A DNA stretch of 64,000 bases, from the NCBI GenBank assembly GCA_905221455.1, contig CAJNDF010000003.1:1-64000 (forward strand), in the 5' to 3' direction. The position numbers were made by a program, and so were the translations under genes. The DNA is from a bacterium. Its GTDB lineage: Bacteria; Bacillota; Bacilli; Lactobacillales; Streptococcaceae. The notes beneath the pieces are model-generated. The model did no database searches and was not told the origin of the DNA. It was given only the letters and a program-made list of their open reading frames with translations. Of the stretch, positions 57,143 to 64,000 are shown in pieces; the first letter of the stretch is position 1; the number at the start of each line of letters is the position of its first letter.

Positions 57143-58939
57143 ATGGAACAAAAACACCGTTCAGAATTTCCAGAGAAGGAACTTTGGGATTTAACAGCCC
57201 TATACCAAGATCGTGAAGATTTCTTGCGTGCAATCGAGAAAGCTCGCGAAGATATCAACCAATTTAGCCGTGATTACAAGGGCAATCTTCATACTTTTGA
57301 GGATTTCGAGAAGGCCTTTGCAGAATTGGAACAAATTTACATCCAGATGAGCCATATTGGCAACTATGGTTTTATGCCTCAGACGACAGACTATAGCAAT
57401 GACGAATTTGCCAATATTGCGCAAGCTGGGATGGAATTTGAAACAGACGCCAGCGTAGCCTTGACCTTCTTTGACGACGCCCTGGTGGTTGCAGACGAGG
57501 AAGTTTTGGACCGTTTGGGTAAATTGCCTCACTTGACGGCAGCCATTCGTCAGGCCAAAATCAAAAAAGCCCACTATCTAGGGGCAGATGTGGAGAAGGC
57601 CTTGACCAATCTGGGTGAAGTTTTCTACAGTCCGCAGGATATTTACACTAAGATGCGAGCTGGAGATTTTGAAATGGCTGACTTTGAAGTCAATGGCAAA
57701 ACCTACAAAAACAGCTTTGTTACCTATGAAAACTTCTACCAAAATCACGAGGATGCTGAAGTTCGTGAGAAATCCTTCCGTTCCTTCTCAGAGGGACTTC
57801 GTAAGCACCAAAATACGGCTGCGGCTGCCTATTTAGCCCAAGTCAAGTCTGAAAAATTACTGGCTGATATGAAGGGATACGACTCAGTCTTTGATTATCT
57901 TCTAGCTGAGCAAGAAGTGGATCGTGCCATGTTTGACCGCCAGATTGACCTCATTATGAAGGATTTTGCGCCGGTTGCTCAGAGATACCTCAAGCATGTT
58001 GCCAAGGTAAATGGTCTTGAAAAGATGACCTTTGCAGACTGGAAATTGGACTTGGACAGCGCCCTCAATCCTGAAGTGACCATTGACGACGCCTATGATT
58101 TGGTCATGAAGTCGGTAGAACCTTTGGGGAAAGAATATTGTCAGGAAGTTGCTCGCTATCAAGAAGAGCGCTGGGTGGACTTTGCTGCTAACAGTGGCAA
58201 GGATTCCGGCGGTTATGCGGCGGATCCATATCGCGTGCACCCTTATGTCCTCATGAGCTGGACAGGTCGTTTGAGCGATGTCTATACCTTGATTCATGAA
58301 ATCGGGCATTCTGGTCAGTTCATCTTTTCAGATAATCACCAGAGTTACTTCAACGCCCACATGTCTACTTACTATGTCGAAGCGCCGTCAACCTTCAATG
58401 AATTGCTTTTAAGTGATTACTTGGAACACCAGTCTGACGATCCGCGTCAAAAACGCTTCGCTCTTGCCCACCGCTTGACAGATACCTACTTCCATAATTT
58501 CATTACCCACCTCTTGGAAGCAGCCTTCCAGCGTAAGGTTTATACATTGATTGAAGAAGGGGAGACCTTTGGAGCAAGCAAACTTAACAGTATTATGAAG
58601 GAAGTTTTGACAGATTTCTGGGGAGATGCTATTGAGATCGACGACGATGCGGCTTTAACTTGGATGCGCCAAGCTCACTACTACATGGGCTTGTATAGCT
58701 ACACTTACTCTGCTGGTCTTGTTATCTCGACTGCGGGTTACCTTCATCTGAAACATTCAGAAACTGGAGCTGAGGACTGGCTCAATCTCCTCAAATCAGG
58801 TGGCAGCAAAACACCGCTTGAGTCAGCCATGATTATCGGAGCGGATATCTCAACAGACAAACCACTCCGTGATACCATCCAGTTCTTGTCAGACACAGTT
58901 GACCAGATTATCGCCTACAGTGCCCAGTTGGGAGAGTAA
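57143..58939 (+). CDS. pepF: oligoendopeptidase F
   Basis: A 598-residue M3B zinc peptidase with the motif LIHEIGHSGQF (near residue 388) and a following Glu in YVEAPSTFNE. It cleaves oligopeptides of about 7-17 residues in the cytoplasm. It lacks a signal peptide. It starts ten bases after rsmE. Confidence 0.95.
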   Translation: MEQKHRSEFPEKELWDLTALYQDREDFLRAIEKAREDINQFSRDYKGNLHTFEDFEKAFAELEQIYIQMSHIGNYGFMPQTTDYSNDEFANIAQAGMEFETDASVALTFFDDALVVADEEVLDRLGKLPHLTAAIRQAKIKKAHYLGADVEKALTNLGEVFYSPQDIYTKMRAGDFEMADFEVNGKTYKNSFVTYENFYQNHEDAEVREKSFRSFSEGLRKHQNTAAAAYLAQVKSEKLLADMKGYDSVFDYLLAEQEVDRAMFDRQIDLIMKDFAPVAQRYLKHVAKVNGLEKMTFADWKLDLDSALNPEVTIDDAYDLVMKSVEPLGKEYCQEVARYQEERWVDFAANSGKDSGGYAADPYRVHPYVLMSWTGRLSDVYTLIHEIGHSGQFIFSDNHQSYFNAHMSTYYVEAPSTFNELLLSDYLEHQSDDPRQKRFALAHRLTDTYFHNFITHLLEAAFQRKVYTLIEEGETFGASKLNSIMKEVLTDFWGDAIEIDDDAALTWMRQAHYYMGLYSYTYSAGLVISTAGYLHLKHSETGAEDWLNLLKSGGSKTPLESAMIIGADISTDKPLRDTIQFLSDTVDQIIAYSAQLGE

Positions 58940-58967
58940 AGATTGGACAGAGTTTTAGGAGAATAAT

Positions 58968-59750
58968 ATGAATAGAATCAAAGAATGGCTAGGGCAAGAT
59001 CCCAAAAGAATGCATTTTATCAAAATTGGTCTAGTTTTGTTGGGAATCATTTTATTGATTGCTTTGCCTACTCTCTATCTTGTATTGAGTGGAGTCGGTA
59101 TCTGGTATTTTGTAAAGAAAGCACCAGATATTCGAAAAAGAAATTTAATGATAGGGCTTTTCATTGTCAGTTTTGTTGCAATTGCTCTCCAAACTCCAAC
59201 TGTTACAAAGAAAACTCCATCTTCTCAGTCAGAAGCTAAGCAGACTATGACATCTACTACTTCGACATCTTCAACGACGGATACTTCATCTAGCATAGAG
59301 GAGGCGAAACGAATCGAAGACGAGAAAAAAGCTAAAGAAAAAGCAGAAGAAGAGAGAATTGTTAAAGAAAAAGCTGTAAATGAGTTGCAAGAAAAAGGTG
59401 AAGACTTAGTCAAACAATTGGAAGAAAGTCAAGATGCGAGTCAAGTGAAGTCTGCCAAAGAAACAGTTAATCAGATTGAAAATAACGATAAAAAGGCAGA
59501 ATTGCTCGATAGGATAGGTGCGGTTGAATCATTAATTTCTCAAAAAGGAGAAGAGAAAAGAATTGCTCATGAAGCTGAGACTAAAGCCCAACAGCAAGAT
59601 AGAATAGTCTATGTTGCAAACCATGGAAAATCAAAAGTTTATTGGTATAGTAAGGATAGAATGCCTTCAAAAACTATTAAATCTAATGTTGTCGAGATGA
59701 CAGAGGCCGATGCAATTGCTGCAGGAAAAACTCTATCTCAAAAAGAATAA
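58968..59750 (+). CDS. membrane-anchored coiled-coil protein of unknown function
   Basis: A 260-residue protein. Two hydrophobic segments lie in the first 75 residues (residues about 18-48 and 60-74), then a Ser/Thr-rich linker (TSTTSTSSTTDTSSS), then a charged coiled coil (residues about 105-205, rich in EEAKR and EKAEEER). The C-terminal block of about 45 residues (VYVANHGKSKVYWYSKDRMP... VEMTEADAIAAGK) resembles a small domain found at the end of other streptococcal and phage proteins. No function is known. Confidence 0.75.
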   Translation: MNRIKEWLGQDPKRMHFIKIGLVLLGIILLIALPTLYLVLSGVGIWYFVKKAPDIRKRNLMIGLFIVSFVAIALQTPTVTKKTPSSQSEAKQTMTSTTSTSSTTDTSSSIEEAKRIEDEKKAKEKAEEERIVKEKAVNELQEKGEDLVKQLEESQDASQVKSAKETVNQIENNDKKAELLDRIGAVESLISQKGEEKRIAHEAETKAQQQDRIVYVANHGKSKVYWYSKDRMPSKTIKSNVVEMTEADAIAAGKTLSQKE

Positions 59751-59811
59751 GATAGAAAGTTATCTTGGGTTGGCTTTTTGAACAGTCGTTAGAAATGTAG
59801 AGGTACTGACC

Positions 59812-60603
59812 ATGTATCAAGAGTTACTAAGAAAAATAGCAGAAGAAAAACCAAGTTATCATGATGAAGAAATCCAGTGGTTGCTTGACCATTTGGGAGA
59901 TCCTTCTCCAGAAATTCGCGATGACCTTGTTTTTACAAGCTTTGCTAGAGGAATTCAGGAAGAGCTATTTACACAGGAACAATTTCATTTTATTGCTAAA
60001 GTAGTCTCATCTGATGGAGGACTAGACAAAGAGATTGATAAGGTAGACCTGTCAACCCTTGAACGTTCTTTTAGGGCACTTGTTTATGCAAACCTCTTGT
60101 CTGCGGATGCCAACCAGCAATCGGTTTTTTATCAGGGATTAAAAGCAGAAATTCGCAATGTCCTTTTAAATCAAGGCTTGCACTATCTTTCAAAAGAAAA
60201 AGACACGACAGGTTTTTCAAGTCAGTATGGTTGGGTTCACGCTTTTGCACATGGAGCCGATTTACTGACGGAGGTAGTTTGTCATCCAGACTTTCCTAAA
60301 AACAGAATTCATGAAGTCTTTGACATACTTGGCCAATTATTTAAAAGAATTCCCATTCGTTTTACAGATGATGAAGATTGGCGTTTAGCCAGAGCACTTT
60401 ATGAACCGATTTTACAAGGGAAGTTAGCGCAAGAGCAAGTAGCCTCTTGGATAAAAACTGTTGATTTTCCGATAGAAGAAAGGGAAGATTTTTACAAATT
60501 TTCCAACTTTAGATCCTGTCTTTTAGAAGTCTATGTCCAACTTGACCAGAGAAATAGTTTACAAGATGACTTGAAAGAAGCTATCCAATCTTTTCAATAC
60601 TAA
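59812..60603 (+). CDS. DUF2785 protein
   Basis: A 263-residue soluble, helix-rich protein of the DUF2785 family. It shows HEAT-like helical pairs and the motif GWVHAFAHGADLLTEVV near the middle. No activity is known. Its own short upstream gap has no clear promoter. Confidence 0.8.
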   Translation: MYQELLRKIAEEKPSYHDEEIQWLLDHLGDPSPEIRDDLVFTSFARGIQEELFTQEQFHFIAKVVSSDGGLDKEIDKVDLSTLERSFRALVYANLLSADANQQSVFYQGLKAEIRNVLLNQGLHYLSKEKDTTGFSSQYGWVHAFAHGADLLTEVVCHPDFPKNRIHEVFDILGQLFKRIPIRFTDDEDWRLARALYEPILQGKLAQEQVASWIKTVDFPIEEREDFYKFSNFRSCLLEVYVQLDQRNSLQDDLKEAIQSFQY

Positions 60604-60697
60604 GAAAAAGCGAGTCAGATTTTCCAATCAATTTTCTTGAAACCCTTTCCTTCTTTTGATAGACTAGTATCTAGTTTTTGAAAAAAGGAGAAAGAAA

Positions 60698-61366
60698 ATG
60701 AAAAAATTTGTTGCTGAATTAATCGGTACTTTCATGCTTGTGTTTATCGGGACAGGAGCTGTTGTTTTTGGAAATGGTCTTGATGGCCTTGGACACCTTG
60801 GAATTGCTTTTGCCTTTGGTCTGGCAATCGTAGTCGCTGCTTACTCAATCGGAACTGTTTCAGGTGCTCACTTGAATCCAGCGGTTTCGATTGCTATGTT
60901 TGTAAACAAACGTTTGTCATCAAAAGACCTTGTCAATTACATCCTTGGACAAGTTGTTGGAGCTTTCATCGCTTCTGGCGCTGTCTTCTTCCTCTTGGCG
61001 AACTCAGGTATGTCAACTGCTAGCCTTGGTGAAAATGCCTTGGCAAACGGTGTCACTGTCTTTGGTGGTTTCTTATTTGAAGTTATCGCAACTTTCTTGT
61101 TTGTCTTGGTTATCATGACGGTGACTTCAGAAAGCAAGGGAAATGGCGCGATTGCTGGTTTGGTCATTGGTTTGTCCTTGATGGCTATGATCCTTGTGGG
61201 CTTGAACATCACTGGACTTTCAGTGAACCCAGCCCGTAGCTTGGCACCAGCTATCTTGGTTGGTGGTGCAGCCCTTCAACAAGTATGGATTTTCATCCTT
61301 GCTCCAATCGTTGGTGGGATTCTTGCAGCCCTTGTTGCTAAAAACTTCCTTGGAACAGAAGAATAA
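60698..61366 (+). CDS. aquaporin (MIP family)
   Basis: A 222-residue six-span channel with the two pore motifs HLNPAVS and SVNPARS. The short length and the residues around the second NPA (NPARSLAPAI) favour a water channel (AqpZ-like) over a glycerol facilitator, which usually has NPARD. The ribosome site is AAAAAAGGAG, and a TTGAAA/TAGACT pair upstream is a possible promoter. Confidence 0.9.
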   Translation: MKKFVAELIGTFMLVFIGTGAVVFGNGLDGLGHLGIAFAFGLAIVVAAYSIGTVSGAHLNPAVSIAMFVNKRLSSKDLVNYILGQVVGAFIASGAVFFLLANSGMSTASLGENALANGVTVFGGFLFEVIATFLFVLVIMTVTSESKGNGAIAGLVIGLSLMAMILVGLNITGLSVNPARSLAPAILVGGAALQQVWIFILAPIVGGILAALVAKNFLGTEE

Positions 61367-61375
61367 TTGAAACTC

Positions 61376-61414
61376 AAAAAGCCTTGCTCCTCGTTTTGAG
61401 GAACAGGGCTTTTT
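61376..61414. terminator. bidirectional terminator, aquaporin / queF
   Basis: AAAAAGCC...GGCTTTTT with inner TCCTC/GAGGA forms a strong stem with T-runs on both strands. Confidence 0.92.
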
Positions 61415-61423
61415 CTTATCTGT

Positions 61424-61915
61424 TTAACGGTTGTCAATTTTCTCTGGATAAAGGTCGTGTTGGAAGAGGCGTTGTTCTGCCAAGCCTTCATATTTAGTTC
61501 CAGGCTTACCGTAGTTGTAGTAGGGGTCAATTGAGATGCCACCGCGTGGAGTGAATTTTCCCCAAACCTCTAAATAGCGAGGGTCTAGCAAGTTGACCAA
61601 GTCTTTCCCGATGGTGTTGATACAGTTTTCGTGGAAATCTCCGTGGTTTCGGTAGCTAAAGAGATAGAGTTTGAGGGATTTTGACTCGACACAGAGCTTG
61701 TCAGGAATGTAGGAAATGTAAATCGTCGCAAAGTCTGGCTGAGCAGTGATTGGGCACAGGGAGGTAAATTCAGGACAGTTGAATTTGATGAAATAGTCAT
61801 TTTCCACATGACGGTTGTCAAAGGATTCGAGAACTTCTGGTTGATAGTCGAAAATGTAGTTGGTTTCTTTGTTGCCTAATAGGCTTAGGTTTTTCAATTC
61901 TTCTTGTTGTGACAT
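61424..61915 (-). CDS. queF: NADPH-dependent 7-cyano-7-deazaguanine reductase
   Basis: A 163-residue type I QueF that reduces preQ0 to preQ1. The catalytic Cys is in [19 protein letters not shown] and the QueF motif in [20 protein letters not shown]. It is the last gene of the que set, separated from queE by a BOX element. Confidence 0.95.
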   Translation of the reverse strand: MSQQEELKNLSLLGNKETNYIFDYQPEVLESFDNRHVENDYFIKFNCPEFTSLCPITAQPDFATIYISYIPDKLCVESKSLKLYLFSYRNHGDFHENCINTIGKDLVNLLDPRYLEVWGKFTPRGGISIDPYYNYGKPGTKYEGLAEQRLFQHDLYPEKIDNR

Positions 61916-61934
61916 GATTTTTTCTTTCTAATTT

Positions 61935-62041
61935 TATACTCAATGAAAATCAAAGAGCAAACTAGGAAGCTAGCCGCAGGCTGTACTTGAGTACGGTAAG
62001 GCGACGCTGACGTGGTTTGAATTTGATTTTCGAAGAGTATT
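61935..62041 (+). repeat. BOX element, copy 2 (short, lacking the middle module)
   Basis: It begins TATACTCAATGAAAATCAAAG and ends TTTCGAAGAGTATT. The core reads GTACGGTAAGGCGACGCTGACG, close to BOX-A1R. The middle palindromes seen in copy 1 are missing. It lies between queF and queE, and its last bases overlap the stop codon of queE. Confidence 0.93.
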
Positions 62042-62756
62042 AAACACCGCGTTGGTTATCGTAGAGAAGGGTATGCAGTTGAGGAAGGACACGGACATTG
62101 CCCCAGCTATCGTCAGCAGCGACGCGTTCCCAGAGTTCTTTGAGGCGATCCAGTTGGTCTTGGACAATATTGCCTGTAGCCTTGGGCTCAGGATTTCCAG
62201 CCGATAAGAAGAGAACATCTGGTTGGTAGCGTTCTTGAATTCCTTTGGCAAAAGCCAAATCGACATCGTCAAAGACAGGAATTTTAAAGGTGACTTTATC
62301 TGGATCCAATTGGGAAACGATAAAGTCTAAGGTCTCGAAGTTGACCTCCATCTTGGATGAAGGAGGTTTGGGGCTGAGAGTAACCTGGTCGATATCTTTT
62401 AACCAATTTTGCCAGCGGGATCCTTGGGTCTCAACAGCCAGAGTGACACCACGTTCCTTGAGTTTGGTTACTAGCTCAGCCATGTTGGCTGCTAGGATGG
62501 CAGGATTTCCCCCAGATAGGGTGACATAGTCGTAGCTCCCTAGTTTATCCAACTCAGCAATGACTTCGTCAGCCGTCATGCGAGTTGGTTTTTCAGAACC
62601 ATCCCAAGTGAAGGCAGAGTCGCACCAGTCGCAGTGGTAGTCGCAACCGGCAGTGCGGACAAACATGGTTTTCTGCCCGATTGCACGGCCTTCACCTTGA
62701 AAGGTTGGGCCAAAAATTTCTAGAACTGGTAGCTTGAGGACACGCTCCCTAGTCAT
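62040..62756 (-). CDS. queE: 7-carboxy-7-deazaguanine synthase
   Basis: A 238-residue radical SAM enzyme with the cluster motif CDYHCDWC (C-x3-C-x2-C) and the SAM motif LSGGNPA. It makes CDG from 6-carboxytetrahydropterin. Its start overlaps queD by eight bases, and its stop (TAA) is partly formed by the adjoining BOX element. Confidence 0.95.
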   Translation of the reverse strand: MTRERVLKLPVLEIFGPTFQGEGRAIGQKTMFVRTAGCDYHCDWCDSAFTWDGSEKPTRMTADEVIAELDKLGSYDYVTLSGGNPAILAANMAELVTKLKERGVTLAVETQGSRWQNWLKDIDQVTLSPKPPSSKMEVNFETLDFIVSQLDPDKVTFKIPVFDDVDLAFAKGIQERYQPDVLFLSAGNPEPKATGNIVQDQLDRLKELWERVAADDSWGNVRVLPQLHTLLYDNQRGV

Positions 62757-63192
62757 CTAACCACTCCCGTCTAAACTCCGCAAAGGCAGTCGGAGTTTCA
62801 TAGAGGCGAACGTATTCCAAACGGAGACCGCGTTCGTCGGGCAACTCTTGACTCATGGTTTGGAAAATCCAGTAAACCATATTTTCAGCAGTCGTGTTCA
62901 TATAAGGCAGGGTTTCATTGAGATAGCGATGATCCAAGTGGGGCTCTAAGTAGTTCTTGTAGATCGCTTTGATGTCTCCAAAATCGTAGGCCATGCCCCG
63001 TTCATCTAAAAATCCACTGACAGCAATCTGCAGATGATAAGTGTGGCCGTGCAGGGATTTGCATTTCCCTTCATAGTGAAAGAGGTGGTGGGCAGCATCG
63101 AAGGTAAATTCTTTTGATACCAAGGTTCTGTGAGGATTGTAGACAAGAGACTCCCCAGTTTCCTGTTTGATTTCTTTGGGTGCAAAAAACAT
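62749..63192 (-). CDS. queD: 6-carboxytetrahydropterin synthase
   Basis: A 147-residue PTPS-family enzyme. Zinc ligands are FDAAHHL and SLHGHTYHL; HLDHRYLN holds a catalytic His. The start at 63192 follows AAAGGAGAGAGCTA and shares a base with the queC stop (TAATG). Confidence 0.94.
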   Translation of the reverse strand: MFFAPKEIKQETGESLVYNPHRTLVSKEFTFDAAHHLFHYEGKCKSLHGHTYHLQIAVSGFLDERGMAYDFGDIKAIYKNYLEPHLDHRYLNETLPYMNTTAENMVYWIFQTMSQELPDERGLRLEYVRLYETPTAFAEFRREWLDD

Positions 63193-63845
63193 TAGCTCTC
63201 TCCTTTCTGTGAGAGATAAACATCTAAACCATGTTGACGTAGGTGGCAGGCTGGGCAATCGCCACAGCCACTGCCGATAATTCCATTGTAGCAGGTTAAG
63301 GTCTTCTCACGAACATAGTCAAAGGCACCGAGTTGGTCAGCTAATTCCCAAGTTTCAGCCTTGTCCAGCCACATGAGAGGCGTTTGGATAACGAAGTCGT
63401 AATCCATAGCAAGGTTGAGGGTGACATTAAGAGATTTGACAAAGACATCCCGGCAGTCAGGGTAGCCTGAGAAGTCGGTCTCGCAGACACCTGTCACGAT
63501 ATCTTTAATGCCTCGTTGCTTAGCAAGAACTGCCGCAAAGGACAGAAAGAGGTGGTTGCGACCGTCAACGAAGGTATTGGGAAGCTCTCCCTCTTTTTGC
63601 TCAATCTCCATATCAGAGGTCAGGGCATTTTCAGTGATTTGCCCCAGCAGAGACATATCTAAGATGTGATGACGAATCCCCTGTTCCTTAGCGATTTCTT
63701 GGGCAACTTGAATTTCGAGATGATGACGTTGACCATAGGCAAAGGTGACAGCTTCGACTGTTTCATAATGTTTTTTAGCCCAAAAGAGGCAGGTTGTAGA
63801 ATCTTGACCGCCACTAAAGACGACCAAGGCTGATTGACGTTTCAT
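63192..63845 (-). CDS. queC: 7-cyano-7-deazaguanine synthase
   Basis: A 217-residue ATP-dependent enzyme that makes preQ0. The PP-loop is [16 protein letters not shown], and the zinc Cys cluster is [19 protein letters not shown] near the end. Start 63845 has GGAAGGAGTACT before it; an upstream codon at 63884 is not used. It is the first gene of the que operon. Confidence 0.95.
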   Translation of the reverse strand: MKRQSALVVFSGGQDSTTCLFWAKKHYETVEAVTFAYGQRHHLEIQVAQEIAKEQGIRHHILDMSLLGQITENALTSDMEIEQKEGELPNTFVDGRNHLFLSFAAVLAKQRGIKDIVTGVCETDFSGYPDCRDVFVKSLNVTLNLAMDYDFVIQTPLMWLDKAETWELADQLGAFDYVREKTLTCYNGIIGSGCGDCPACHLRQHGLDVYLSQKGES

Positions 63846-63882
63846 AGTACTCCTTCCAAAATGGGAAATGTTCAGAGCACGC

Positions 63883-63904
63883 AAAAAGCTCCCATGAGGG
63901 AGCT
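63883..63904 (-). terminator. riboswitch-controlled terminator before queC
   Basis: Read leftwards: AGCTCCC-TCAT-GGGAGCT followed by TTTTT. The 5' arm and the preceding TATTTTTT can instead pair with the A-rich tail of the aptamer. Confidence 0.88.
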
Positions 63905-63917
63905 AAAAAATACCAAG

Positions 63918-63958
63918 TCAAGGTTTTTTTTAGCGATGGCATGTCCCAAACATCGTAA
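63918..63958 (-). ncRNA. probable preQ1-I riboswitch
   Basis: Read leftwards: CGATG and CATCG form a 5-bp stem with a 12-base loop, followed by an A-rich tail (CTAAAAAAAACC), the layout of the compact preQ1-I pseudoknot. A few loop Gs can pair with CC at the end of the tail. The tail can otherwise pair with GGTATTTTTTAGC, an antiterminator. It is placed directly ahead of a preQ1 synthesis operon. The loop departs from the commonest consensus, so the class is probable, not certain. Confidence 0.7.
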
Positions 63959-63970
63959 TATTCTATCTAC

Positions 63971-63999
63971 AGTCTAGCATATTTTTTGAAAAATGGCAA
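63971..63999 (-). promoter_or_regulatory. promoter of the que operon
   Basis: Leftward TTGCCA (63999-63994), a 17-base spacer and TAGACT (63976-63971), about 13 bases before the aptamer. Confidence 0.78.
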
Positions 64000-64000
64000 A

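Overview
The window is a piece of chromosome from a Streptococcus of the Mitis group (S. pneumoniae / S. mitis / S. oralis type). The evidence is the AT-rich base composition, the order of many genes (raf operon followed by tacL; marR-proV-proWX; sczA/czcD; galR/galK/galT; xpt-pbuX; trp operon near cclA; the queCDEF genes), two BOX elements carrying the BOX-A1R-like core, and a ComX cin-box in front of the prepilin peptidase gene.

Layout. 1-1.6 kb: the end of a 5S rRNA and 17 tightly packed tRNAs. 1.8-10.5 kb: a raffinose/melibiose locus with birA-rafR reading left, then aga-rafEFG-gtfA reading right. 10.6-11.8 kb: tacL (lipoteichoic acid ligase). 12-15.5 kb: a MarR-regulated operon with a SnoaL-like protein and the choline/betaine importer ProV-ProWX. 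15.8-18.8 kb: a visibly GC-richer, foreign-looking four-gene ECF vitamin transporter, lying between a structured leader and a truncated pnuC. 19.3-20.9 kb: sczA/czcD zinc efflux. 20.9-25.4 kb: galR divergent from galK, a HAD phosphatase and galT. 25.5-29.4 kb: a thioesterase, then the guanine-riboswitch-controlled xpt-pbuX operon, a VOC protein and exoA. 29.6-34.2 kb: two small membrane proteins and a heterodimeric ABC exporter. 34.3-36.3 kb: a sugar transferase and an aminotransferase that fit the first steps of teichoic acid assembly. 36.3-43.5 kb: two tandem tryptophan T-boxes with a BOX element and a trpB relic between them, then trpEGDCFBA. 43.7-48.1 kb: a ROK repressor and a lactose/cellobiose-type PTS operon, apparently inserted between the convergent genes trpA and cclA and flanked by a duplicated 23-27 bp segment. 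48.3-53.2 kb: cclA, a GNAT acetyltransferase, a HAD-LacI operon with a perfect palindromic operator, an integrase relic, tRNA-Lys, 6S RNA and rarA. 53.3-61.4 kb: housekeeping genes (DUF3013, an M50 peptidase, Nudix, prmA, rsmE, pepF, aquaporin). 61.4-64 kb: the queuosine precursor genes queC-D-E-F, interrupted by a BOX element and preceded by a probable preQ1 riboswitch.

The genes form several functional sets. Sugar uptake and catabolism covers raf, gal and the PTS. Two teichoic acid loci (tacL and the AATGal-type pair) sit about 22 kb apart. Several operons are controlled by leader RNAs (T-box, guanine, preQ1, and a candidate pnuC/NAD leader). The most interesting points are the ECF cassette that has taken over the pnuC locus and its leader, the PTS cassette with junction duplication at trpA/cclA, and the orphan first T-box with a trpB fossil.
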